A stretch of 64,000 bases of DNA from Pseudoduganella sp. Lineage in GTDB: Bacteria > Pseudomonadota > Gammaproteobacteria > Burkholderiales > Burkholderiaceae_D. A model generated the notes under the pieces. That model was given only the letters and a program-made list of their open reading frames with translations, did no database searches and was not told the DNA's origin. Positions 50,003 through 57,751 of this stretch are shown piece by piece. The position numbers were made by a program, and so were the translations under genes. Location of the stretch: assembly GCA_021323265.1 (NCBI GenBank), contig JAJTCO010000005.1, forward strand, positions 48,507 to 112,506. Direction: 5' to 3'. Every line of letters begins with the position of its first letter. Within the stretch, counting starts at the first letter, position 1.

Positions 50003-51751
50003 TTACTCCTTCGGATAGGGGCTCTTGCCGCCGCCGGCGATGAAGGCGTCGATGCGCGCATGCAGCACCGGCAGCGGCACCGAGCCCAGTTCCAGGACGG
50101 TGTCGTGGAAGGCGCGGATGTCGAACTTGCTGCCCAGGGCCTGCTCGGCCTTGCGGCGCGCTTCGAAGATTGCCATTTCGCCCAGGTAGTAGGACAGCGC
50201 CTGGCCCGGCCAGGAAATATAGCGGTCCACTTCCGTCATCACCTCGTGCGCGGACAGCGCGGTGTTGTCCATCAGGTACTGCTGCGCCTGCTCGCGGGTC
50301 CAGCCTTTGGCGTGGATGCCGGTGTCGACCACCAGGCGCGAGGCGCGCCAGGCCTGATAGCTCAGCATGCCGAAGATTTCGTACGGGGTTTCGTAGATGC
50401 CCATCTCGCTGCCCAGGCGCTCCGAGTACAGCGCCCAGCCTTCGCCGAAGGCGGAGATGTAGGCGTTGCGGAATGGCGGACGGCCCTTCTGTTCCAGCGC
50501 GATCGGCATCTGGAAGGCGTGGCCCGGCGCCGATTCATGCAGCGTCAGCGCCGGCAGCGAATACAGCGGGCGCGCAGGCAGGTTGTAGGTGTTGACCCAG
50601 TAGCCGCCGGGGCCGCCGCGGCCCGAGGTGTAGAACGGCGCGATCTCCGGCGCCACCGGAATGATGGCGAAGCGGCTGCGCGGCAGGCGGCCGAAATACT
50701 CGGACACCTTGCCGTCGAACTTCTTCGAGATCCAGGCCGCGCGCATGAGCAGTTCTTCCGGCGTCTTGGCGTAGAACTGCGGATCGGTGCGCAGGAATTG
50801 CAGGAAGGCCGGCAGGTCGCCCTGGAACTTCACCTGCTTCATCACGTCGTGCATTTCGGCGCGGATCTTCGCCATCTCCTGCAGGCCGATCTGGTGGATC
50901 TGTTCGGCCGTCAGCTGCGTGGTGGTGAATTCCAGGATCTTCGACTGGTAGTACGCCTTGCCGTCCGGGTAGCTCTCCGCCGCCAGCGACACCTTGGCGC
51001 GCGGCACGTACTCCTCGCGCATGAACTTGAGCAGGTCGGCGTGCGCCGGAATCACCTTCTCGCGGATCGCCTGCAGGCCCGCCGCGCGCAGCGCTTCCTG
51101 TTCGGCGGCCGGGATCGCGGCCGGCATCTGCTTGAACGGCTGGTAGAACACCGCTTCTTCCGGCTTGGCGTCGCTGACGGCGGTGATCGACTTGTCGCGC
51201 CCTTCCAGCGTCACCTTGGGCGGCGTGAAGCCGCGCGCCAGGCCGGCGCGCATGTTCGCGATCTCTTCGCTGAAGTAGCGCGGCACGTCGTTTAGCTGCG
51301 CCACGTAATTGCGGTAATCCTCGGCGCTGCGGAAGCTCTTGCGCGCCTCGCCGGCCAGGTTGGACCAGAAGGACGAGTCGGCGTTGAGCGGCTTTTCATA
51401 TTCGCGGAAGCGCTGGTTGTCCAGCAGCGAAACGATCTGGGCACGGTAGACCTGGTAGTTGATGCGCTCCTTGGCCGAAAGCTGTTCCGGCTTGACGCTT
51501 TCGAGTTGGCGCAGCGTCTCTTCCCAGCGCTTCTGGCGCGCCATCTGGGTGGCAGCATCGACGCGCGGCAGGCGCGGTTCGATGCCGCGCACGTCGTCCT
51601 CGTCGTCTTCCAGGCGCTGCTGCTGGCGCCATTTCCATTCGGCCTTGTGGATGGCGGTGAAACGGGCATCGGCGCTTCCGGGCTTGGCCGCTGCAAAGGA
51701 TGGAGAACTGAAGGCTGCTGCGATGGCAAGTGCTGCGACTATCTGTTTCAT
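50003..51751 (-). CDS. exported DUF885 metallopeptidase-like protein
   Basis: A 582-residue exported protein. Signal peptide MKQIVAALAIAAAFSSPSFAA is followed by the DUF885 domain. The zinc motif is ALTLHESAPGHAFQMPIA, an HExxPGH variant of HExxH, with FGEGWALYSERLGSEMG supplying the downstream Glu. The C-terminus has YISWPGQALSYYLGEMAIFE. These are gluzincin-like peptidases or carboxypeptidases of unknown substrate, usually periplasmic. ATG at 51751 follows GGGAG. Confidence 0.9.
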   Translation of the reverse strand: MKQIVAALAIAAAFSSPSFAAAKPGSADARFTAIHKAEWKWRQQQRLEDDEDDVRGIEPRLPRVDAATQMARQKRWEETLRQLESVKPEQLSAKERINYQVYRAQIVSLLDNQRFREYEKPLNADSSFWSNLAGEARKSFRSAEDYRNYVAQLNDVPRYFSEEIANMRAGLARGFTPPKVTLEGRDKSITAVSDAKPEEAVFYQPFKQMPAAIPAAEQEALRAAGLQAIREKVIPAHADLLKFMREEYVPRAKVSLAAESYPDGKAYYQSKILEFTTTQLTAEQIHQIGLQEMAKIRAEMHDVMKQVKFQGDLPAFLQFLRTDPQFYAKTPEELLMRAAWISKKFDGKVSEYFGRLPRSRFAIIPVAPEIAPFYTSGRGGPGGYWVNTYNLPARPLYSLPALTLHESAPGHAFQMPIALEQKGRPPFRNAYISAFGEGWALYSERLGSEMGIYETPYEIFGMLSYQAWRASRLVVDTGIHAKGWTREQAQQYLMDNTALSAHEVMTEVDRYISWPGQALSYYLGEMAIFEARRKAEQALGSKFDIRAFHDTVLELGSVPLPVLHARIDAFIAGGGKSPYPKE

Positions 51752-51880
51752 GGGGCTCCCGGAGCTCAGGTTGGTAACGGTTCCGGGAGTGTACATTAAG
51801 GCGAAAGCGCGGATGCCGTCAATGCCGCCATTGTGCGCAAACGCGCGCGGCGCGGCTGCGAATCGACCGAAATCCGCGCC

Positions 51881-53515
51881 TCACTCGCCGAGCAGCGTGT
51901 CGCAGGCGATGGCGGTGCTGAGGAAGATGCGGCCGTTCAGGCGCTGCGGCAAATCGGAGTCGCGCAAGCGGTCCATCACCGGGCCTTTCACTTCGGCCAG
52001 GTGCAGGCCGATGCCGCGCCGCGCCACGCTGGCATTTAGCTCACCCAGCGCAAACAAGGCCGTGGTGTCGATCGAACTGACGGCCGACATCACCAGCACC
52101 AGGTTGCGTGCGCCGGGATGCGCGCGCAGTTCGTCTTCGATGCGCTGCTGCACCGCTTCCACATTGCCGAAGAACAGGTTGGCATCGATGCGCAGGATCA
52201 GCAGCTCGGGCCGCGTCTGGGCGGGATAGCGTTCGATGTTGCGGAAATGCTCGCTGCCGGCGATACGCCCCAGCACGGCGATATGCGGCCGGCTGGCGCG
52301 CCAGATCAAGGTGCCCATCGACAGCGCCACGCCAACCAGCACGCCCGCCTCCACGCCCAGCAGCAGGACGCCGGCGCCGGTGGCGAACCAGGCCAGCGCG
52401 TCGCCGCGATCGTAGCGCCAGGCGGTGCGCAACGTGTCCAGTTCCAGCATGCCCAGCACGGCCACGATGATGGTGGCGGCCAGCACCGGCATCGGCAGCA
52501 ACGCCAGCCAGCCGGTCGGCGCCACCAGGGCCAGGGCCAGCAGGACGGCGCTGATGATGCTGGCCAGCGGCGTGTGCGCGCCGGCGGCAAAGTTGACGGC
52601 CGAACGCGACATGCTGCCGGTGACGGGGAAGGCGCCCGACACCATGCTCGCCACGTTGGCCGCGCCCAGTCCGATCAGTTCGCGGTTGCTGGCCAGCTTT
52701 TCATTGCGCTTCAGGGCCAGCGTCTGTGCCGCCGACATGCTGATCAGGAAGATCACGAAGCCCACCAGCATGCCCGGCTGCAGCAGCTGCTGCCAGTGCC
52801 CGTGCGAGAGCGCCAGGTTCAGCTGCGGCAGGCCGCTTGGCACCTGGCCGGTGGTCTGCACGCCCAGCGCTTCCAGGCCGAGCACCTGCCCCAGCAGAAG
52901 GCCAAGCAGCACCACGAACATAGGCGCCAGGCGGGCCGCCATGTCGGCGCCGCCCTGGCGCATGCCGCAGGCGTGCAACAGCGGCGCCAGGTAGCTGCGC
53001 GCCAGCACCAGCAGCAGCAAGGCGCCCAGGCCCAGCGCGGCGCTCGGCGCGTGCCAGTGCGGCAGGTCGGCGCCCAGCAAGGGCTTGAGCTGGCCATAGG
53101 CGATCACCAGCGCCGCGCCGACGGTAAAACCGCTCATCACGGGGCGCGAGAAGAAGTTGGCCAGGAAGCCCAGGCGCAGCAGGCCGCACAGCAGCAGCAC
53201 GGCGCCGGACACCAGCGCCAGTTGCGCCGCCAGCACCGCGTACAGGCCCGAGCCGGCGGGCGCCAGCTGCCCCACCACGGCGGCCGTCATCAGGGACACG
53301 ATGGCCATCGGTCCCACCGATTGCGTCATGCTGGTGCCAAACAGGGCGTACACGATGGGCGGCAGGATGCTGGCGTAGAGGCCGGTGACCGGCGGCAGGC
53401 CCGCCACCAGCGCATACGCCATGCCCTGCGGGATCATCATCATGGCCACCACGATGCCGGCACTGACATCGCCCGCCAGCAGCGTACGCCGGTAGTTGCG
53501 CAGCCAGACCAGCAT
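51881..53515 (-). CDS. SulP-family anion transporter with STAS domain
   Basis: A 544-residue inner-membrane transporter. About 12 helices carry SulP signatures: GDVSAGIVVAMMMIPQGMAYAL and GLPPVTGLYASILPPIVYALFG, given as GLPPVTGLYASILPPIVYAL. GAFPVTGSMSRSAVNFAAG lies in the sulfate-binding core. The C-terminal STAS domain (about 420-540) has LILRIDANLFFGNVEAVQ and VMSAVSSIDTTALFALGEL. Substrates of the family include sulfate, bicarbonate and dicarboxylates. It overlaps the stop of the TetR gene by one base (TGATG), so the regulator probably controls it. Confidence 0.92.
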   Translation of the reverse strand: MLVWLRNYRRTLLAGDVSAGIVVAMMMIPQGMAYALVAGLPPVTGLYASILPPIVYALFGTSMTQSVGPMAIVSLMTAAVVGQLAPAGSGLYAVLAAQLALVSGAVLLLCGLLRLGFLANFFSRPVMSGFTVGAALVIAYGQLKPLLGADLPHWHAPSAALGLGALLLLVLARSYLAPLLHACGMRQGGADMAARLAPMFVVLLGLLLGQVLGLEALGVQTTGQVPSGLPQLNLALSHGHWQQLLQPGMLVGFVIFLISMSAAQTLALKRNEKLASNRELIGLGAANVASMVSGAFPVTGSMSRSAVNFAAGAHTPLASIISAVLLALALVAPTGWLALLPMPVLAATIIVAVLGMLELDTLRTAWRYDRGDALAWFATGAGVLLLGVEAGVLVGVALSMGTLIWRASRPHIAVLGRIAGSEHFRNIERYPAQTRPELLILRIDANLFFGNVEAVQQRIEDELRAHPGARNLVLVMSAVSSIDTTALFALGELNASVARRGIGLHLAEVKGPVMDRLRDSDLPQRLNGRIFLSTAIACDTLLGE

Positions 53516-54084
53516 CAGCTGCCCTGCTCCAGCGTTGCCAGCACGGCGGCCAGGATGGCGTCGGACTGGGCGCGGTCGGCCACCGAGCGCGCCAGCACCA
53601 GGCCGCCCACCATGGCCGCGTAAGTGGCGATGGCGGCGCGCCGCTGCTGCGCCGGCGTGCCGGGCAAGGCCTGCGCCAGCGCGTCCACCTGGGCCTGGAA
53701 GCTGTCGGCCATGGCTTGCCGCACCTCCGGGCCGACGCGCGACACGTCCGGGCCAAGCGCTGCGAGGGCGCAGCCGGCGCCCGGGTTGTCGCGGTGTTCA
53801 GCACTCAGGTACATGCGCGCCAGCGCCGCGCGCGGATTGGCCGGCCGCGTCGCCAGCAGCTGGCGCCACCTTTCAGCCGAGCCTTCCATCGCCTTGCCGA
53901 ACGCCTCGGCCAGCAAGTCTTCCTTGGAAGCGAAATGGCCGTAAAAGCCGCCATGCGTCAGGCCGGCGCACTTCATCAGGTCGGCCACGCCGATGCCGTC
54001 GTAGCCCTTTTCGCGGAACAGGCGGGCGGCTGTTTCTACGATGCGTTCGCGGTTCTGTGCCGCTTGCTCCCTGCTGACACGCAT
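53515..54084 (-). CDS. TetR/AcrR-family regulator
   Basis: A 189-residue repressor. The N-terminal helix-turn-helix is RERIVETAARLFREKGYDGI with VADLMKCAGLTHGGFYGHF. The ligand domain has GAGCALAALGPDVSRVGPEVR, given as GAGCALAALGPDV, typical of the AcrR-type subgroup with LmrA/YxaF-like C-terminal region. GGAGAAG precedes the ATG. It is translationally coupled to the SulP transporter gene, a common repressor-transporter pair. A dyad GATGA-N6-TCATC upstream is a candidate operator. Confidence 0.93.
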   Translation of the reverse strand: MRVSREQAAQNRERIVETAARLFREKGYDGIGVADLMKCAGLTHGGFYGHFASKEDLLAEAFGKAMEGSAERWRQLLATRPANPRAALARMYLSAEHRDNPGAGCALAALGPDVSRVGPEVRQAMADSFQAQVDALAQALPGTPAQQRRAAIATYAAMVGGLVLARSVADRAQSDAILAAVLATLEQGS

Positions 54085-54132
54085 GATCTTCTCCTTGATT
54101 ATTTTTATTATGGATGTAATATATCACGCATG

Positions 54133-54148
54133 GATGACGAACATCATC
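54133..54148. promoter_or_regulatory. candidate TetR operator
   Basis: GATGA-CGAACA-TCATC inverted repeat, 49 nt upstream of the TetR-family start codon, in an AT-rich promoter-like stretch. Confidence 0.3.
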
Positions 54149-54164
54149 TATAAATCGTGCTTTC

Positions 54165-54200
54165 GGTGGCGGACCATTTCCCGTGGCCGCCACCCTTTTT
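54165..54200. terminator. hairpin at the end of the GGDEF gene
   Basis: GGTGGCGG (54165-54172) pairs with CCGCCACC (54187-54194). The T-run CTTTTT follows on the plus strand and overlaps the GGDEF stop codon. As an intrinsic terminator it faces plus; for the minus-strand gene it is a hairpin without a U-tract. Confidence 0.45.
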
Positions 54201-55647
54201 AGCGCGCCATCGCCAGCTCGACGCAATTGCGGCCGGCCCGCTTGGCGCGGTGCAGGGCCGCTTCCAGCCGCGCCACCAGTTCGCTGGCGCCTTCGTCCGG
54301 CGCCAGTTGCGCCACGCTGAAGCTGGCGGTCACCGTATCGGCGCCCGGCAATGCGGTGGCGGCGATGCTCAGGCGCAGCTCCTCGGCCAGCTTGAACGCA
54401 TCGATCGCCACGGTATGCGTGGCCACCACCATGAATTGTTCGCCGCGCATGCGCGCCAGCGTATCGGAACTGCGCAGCCGCGTCTGCACCATGCCGGCAA
54501 TCAGGGTCAGGGCGCGGTCGCCCGTGGTGTAGCCATACAGCTCGTTAATGGTGCGGAAGCTGTCGATATCGAAGGCCAGCACCGCCAACGGCACGCCGTA
54601 GCGGCGCGCGCGGCGGATTTCGGCGTCCAGCACCTGCTCGCCCTGGCGCCGGTTGGCCACGCCGGTCAGGCCGTCGAACGGGGTGATCTGGGTCAGCTCC
54701 AGGCCGAGGGCATCGTTCTGCTGGCGCAGTTCGCTCATCACCAGACCAAAGCTGATCAGCTGCGCCGCCGAGCCGAAACAGCTGAAGTGCTCCCGGCTCA
54801 TGACCAGCGGGCGGTCGAACAGCATGCTGACCGCGCCCAGCAGCGGCCCGCCCGGTTCGCCGCGCAGGGGCATGGCCAGCAGCATGTGCACGCCCTGCTC
54901 TTCCAGCAGTGCCGCCAGGTCCGCATCGCCCGCCTTGGCCGGCGCATCGAACAGCAGCATCTCGCCGCGCTGCGCCGGTGCGTCGAACAGCGCCGGGTGG
55001 GCCGCCAGCACGTCGTGCAGGTCGAGGTCGACGCGCGCATCCTGCGCCACCAGCTGCAAGGTGCCGTCGCCCGCCGTGCGCAGCAGCGCCGCGTGGCAAA
55101 TGCCGGGATAGCTGCACAGCGCATTGCAGATGCGCGCGCCCATGCGCTCGAGTGCTTCCGAGCCGTACAGGGCGCGCTGCAGGCTGCGCTGGATGGCCAG
55201 CAGGTCGTTCAATTCCGCTTCGCGGTCCAGCAGGTGTTGCTGGGCCGACGCCACGGTGTCGGCCGCCGGGGCCAGCAGGGCCGCCACGGCGTCGCGCAGT
55301 TCGGCGCTCGCCAACGGCGTGATGCGGTAGGCCAGTGCGCCTTGCGCCATCAGCTCGGCCATGGTGGCGGCGCGCGTGTAGGGGCACAGCACCAGCACCG
55401 GCGCGCCGGCACGGCTGCGTACCAGGGCAGCCAGTTCGTTCCCGGCCGGCATGGCCGCGCCATGCAAGTCGATCACCAGCAGCGAAATCTTGTTTTGCGC
55501 CAGCGCGTAGCGCGCGCTGGCGATGCTGTCCGCAGTCAGCAAACGGTCGAAGGACTCGGCGCAGGCGCCCAGGAATTCCTGGCGCCGGGCGGCATCGGGG
55601 TGGAGGAAAAGGCCGGTACGGTGACGGCGGCCAGCAGCATTAGCCAT
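54199..55647 (-). CDS. response-regulator-like/GAF/degenerate GGDEF protein
   Basis: A 482-residue signalling protein. The N-terminal 125 residues resemble a receiver fold (GLFLHPDAARRQEFLGACAE, LLVIDLHGAAMPAG), residues 160-310 a GAF-like domain, and residues 320-482 a GGDEF domain (FDGLTGVANRRQGEQVLDAE, AVLAFDIDSFRTINELYG). The signature loop is RGEQF (401-405) in place of GG(D/E)EF, so the first Gly and the fourth acidic residue are lost. Diguanylate cyclase activity is therefore unlikely; it may bind c-di-GMP or GTP or act through partners. No membrane segments are seen. Confidence 0.85.
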   Translation of the reverse strand: MANAAGRRHRTGLFLHPDAARRQEFLGACAESFDRLLTADSIASARYALAQNKISLLVIDLHGAAMPAGNELAALVRSRAGAPVLVLCPYTRAATMAELMAQGALAYRITPLASAELRDAVAALLAPAADTVASAQQHLLDREAELNDLLAIQRSLQRALYGSEALERMGARICNALCSYPGICHAALLRTAGDGTLQLVAQDARVDLDLHDVLAAHPALFDAPAQRGEMLLFDAPAKAGDADLAALLEEQGVHMLLAMPLRGEPGGPLLGAVSMLFDRPLVMSREHFSCFGSAAQLISFGLVMSELRQQNDALGLELTQITPFDGLTGVANRRQGEQVLDAEIRRARRYGVPLAVLAFDIDSFRTINELYGYTTGDRALTLIAGMVQTRLRSSDTLARMRGEQFMVVATHTVAIDAFKLAEELRLSIAATALPGADTVTASFSVAQLAPDEGASELVARLEAALHRAKRAGRNCVELAMAR

Positions 55648-55770
55648 GCGGTCTAGTGTGCCACAAGTTCAATCCAGACAACATCCCTTTTCCCCTCCTT
55701 TATGTGAGGGAGCGCACGGTTAGCAACGTTGCCGGGGCAAATACTGGACATCCGAGCACAGGAGGAAATC

Positions 55771-56754
55771 ATGGCCAATTCGCAGCAGAAGACCGGCGCC
55801 GGCAGCGAGCAGCGCGAGGTACAGCGGGAACAGGACCGGCGCGACGCACAGCAGCCCGGCGGCGGCGAACAGAAGGAGCCTGTGCAGGCCGGACATCGCG
55901 ATTATCCCGCGCCGCCGCTACCCGGACAGCACCTGGAAAAGCCCGGCCTGGAACACGCGATGCAACTGAAGCCGCAGTTCATGGCCCCCGACTATTGCGG
56001 AAGCGGCAAACTTGCCGGCATGGCAGCGGTGATCACGGGCGGCGATTCCGGGATCGGCCGCGCGGTGGCCGTGCTGTACGCGCGCGAAGGCGCCGACGTG
56101 GCGCTGGCCTACCTGCCCGACGAGGAGCAGGACGCCGTCGAGACCAGGAAATATGTCGAAGCCGAAGGGCAGCGCTGCATCCTGATTCCGGGCGATGTGC
56201 GCGAGCCGGGCTACTGCCGCCACGTTGCCGACGAGACGGTGCGCGCCTTCGGCCGCATCGACATCCTGGTCAACAACGCAGCCTTCCAGGAGCATGCCGG
56301 GACGCTGGAGGAGCTGTCGGAGGAGCGCTTCGACCTGACCATGAAGACCAATATCTACGGCTACTTCCACATGGCCAAGGCGGTGCTGCCCCACCTCAAG
56401 CGCGGCGGCTCCATCATCAATACCGGCTCGGTGGTCGGCCTGCGCGGCTCGCAACACCTGCTGGACTACTCCACCACCAAGGGCGCCATCCATGCCTTCA
56501 CCATGTCGCTTGCCTCCAACCTGATGGAGAAAGGCATCCGCGTCAACGCCGTGGCGCCGGGGCCGGTGTGGACGCCGCTCAACCCGGCCGACCAGGCGCC
56601 CGAGAAGATCAAGGAATTCGGGTCCAAGACCGACATGCGCCGCCCGGCCCAGCCGGAGGAAATCTCGCCGGCCTTCGTGTTCCTGGCGGCGCCCTCCTGC
56701 TCCAGCTACATCAGCGGCATCGTGCTGCCGATCACCGGCAGCGTTGGAGAATGA
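55771..56754 (+). CDS. SDR-family oxidoreductase
   Basis: A 327-residue short-chain dehydrogenase. A long charged and Pro-rich N-terminus (1-75) precedes the Rossmann domain: VITGGDSGIGRAVAVLYARE (cofactor loop), DILVNNAAF, INTGSVVG with the catalytic Ser, and YSTTKGAIHAF with the YxxxK pair. The C-terminus GIVLPITGSVGE is typical of the YhdF/YghA-type general stress reductases. AGGAGG precedes the ATG at 55771. It ends one base before the Ku gene start, so the two are probably in one operon. Confidence 0.92.
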   Translation: MANSQQKTGAGSEQREVQREQDRRDAQQPGGGEQKEPVQAGHRDYPAPPLPGQHLEKPGLEHAMQLKPQFMAPDYCGSGKLAGMAAVITGGDSGIGRAVAVLYAREGADVALAYLPDEEQDAVETRKYVEAEGQRCILIPGDVREPGYCRHVADETVRAFGRIDILVNNAAFQEHAGTLEELSEERFDLTMKTNIYGYFHMAKAVLPHLKRGGSIINTGSVVGLRGSQHLLDYSTTKGAIHAFTMSLASNLMEKGIRVNAVAPGPVWTPLNPADQAPEKIKEFGSKTDMRRPAQPEEISPAFVFLAAPSCSSYISGIVLPITGSVGE

Positions 56755-56755
56755 C

Positions 56756-57751
56756 ATGGCGCGCGCATTGTGGAAAGGGGCCATCAGTTTCGGCCTGGTG
56801 CACATCCCGGTGGAACTGCACAAGGCCGTCGAGTCGCACGACCTGGACCTGACGATGCTCGACAAGCGGGACTTCTCGCCGATCGGCTTCAAGCGCTACA
56901 ACAAGGGCAGCGGCAAGGAAGTCACCTGGGACAACATCGTCAAAGGCTATGAGTACACGGATGGCGAGTACGTGGTGCTGAGCGACGAAGACTTGCGGCT
57001 GGCCAATCCGAAGGCCACCCAGACCATCGACATCATGGCCTTCGTCGACGCCGACTCGGTGCCCTTGACCTTTTACGAAACGCCCTACTATCTCTCGCCC
57101 GGCCGCGGCGGCGACAAGGTCTATGCGCTGCTGCGCGAAACGTTGCGCAAGACCGGCCGCATCGCCGTCGCCACGGTGGTGATCCGCACGCGCCAGCACC
57201 TGTGCGCGCTGGTGGCCGTGGGTGACGGCATCATCATGAACACGCTGCGCTACGCGACCGAAATCCGCAGCCCGGAAGAGCTGAAGCTGCCGGGCGATGC
57301 GGGCATCAGCGACAAGGAATTGAAGATGGCCATGTCGCTGGTGGAGGACATGAGCGAGAAGTGGAATCCCAAGGCGTACCACGACACCTACCGCGAGGAC
57401 GTGCTCAAGCTGGTGGAGAAAAAAGTCAAGGCCGGGCAGACGCACACGATCACCGCGCCGTCCGACGAGGCGCCCGTGCCGAAGGCCAGCAACGTGGTCG
57501 ACCTGGTGGCCTTGCTGAAGCAAAGCCTGGGCGCCAAGGGGCGCGGCGCCGCGGCGGCCGCCAGCGCAACGGCGGATGCGGAAGAAGAGGAAGCGGCCCC
57601 GCGCGCGCCACGCGCGCGCCGCAGTACGGCGACCGGCGCCACGGCCGCCAAGCCCCGCAGCGCCGCCAAGACGGCGAAACCGGCAGCGGCCAAGCGCGCC
57701 AGCAGCACCAAGCCTGCCGCCAAGACCGCCACGCGCCGCAAGGCCGCCTAG
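56756..57751 (+). CDS. ku: Ku end-joining protein
   Basis: A 331-residue bacterial Ku, the DNA-end-binding ring of non-homologous end joining. The N-terminal ARALWKGAISFGLVHIPVEL and KRYNKGSGKEV blocks, YYLSPGRGGDKVYALLRETL and IGKVVIR-like AVATVVIRTRQHL place it firmly. The last 75 residues are an Ala/Lys/Arg-rich basic tail, as in Ku2-type proteins, likely for DNA contact. GGAGA lies 5 nt before the ATG. It converges on ligD with a 4-nt overlap, the standard NHEJ partner. Confidence 0.96.
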   Translation: MARALWKGAISFGLVHIPVELHKAVESHDLDLTMLDKRDFSPIGFKRYNKGSGKEVTWDNIVKGYEYTDGEYVVLSDEDLRLANPKATQTIDIMAFVDADSVPLTFYETPYYLSPGRGGDKVYALLRETLRKTGRIAVATVVIRTRQHLCALVAVGDGIIMNTLRYATEIRSPEELKLPGDAGISDKELKMAMSLVEDMSEKWNPKAYHDTYREDVLKLVEKKVKAGQTHTITAPSDEAPVPKASNVVDLVALLKQSLGAKGRGAAAAASATADAEEEEAAPRAPRARRSTATGATAAKPRSAAKTAKPAAAKRASSTKPAAKTATRRKAA

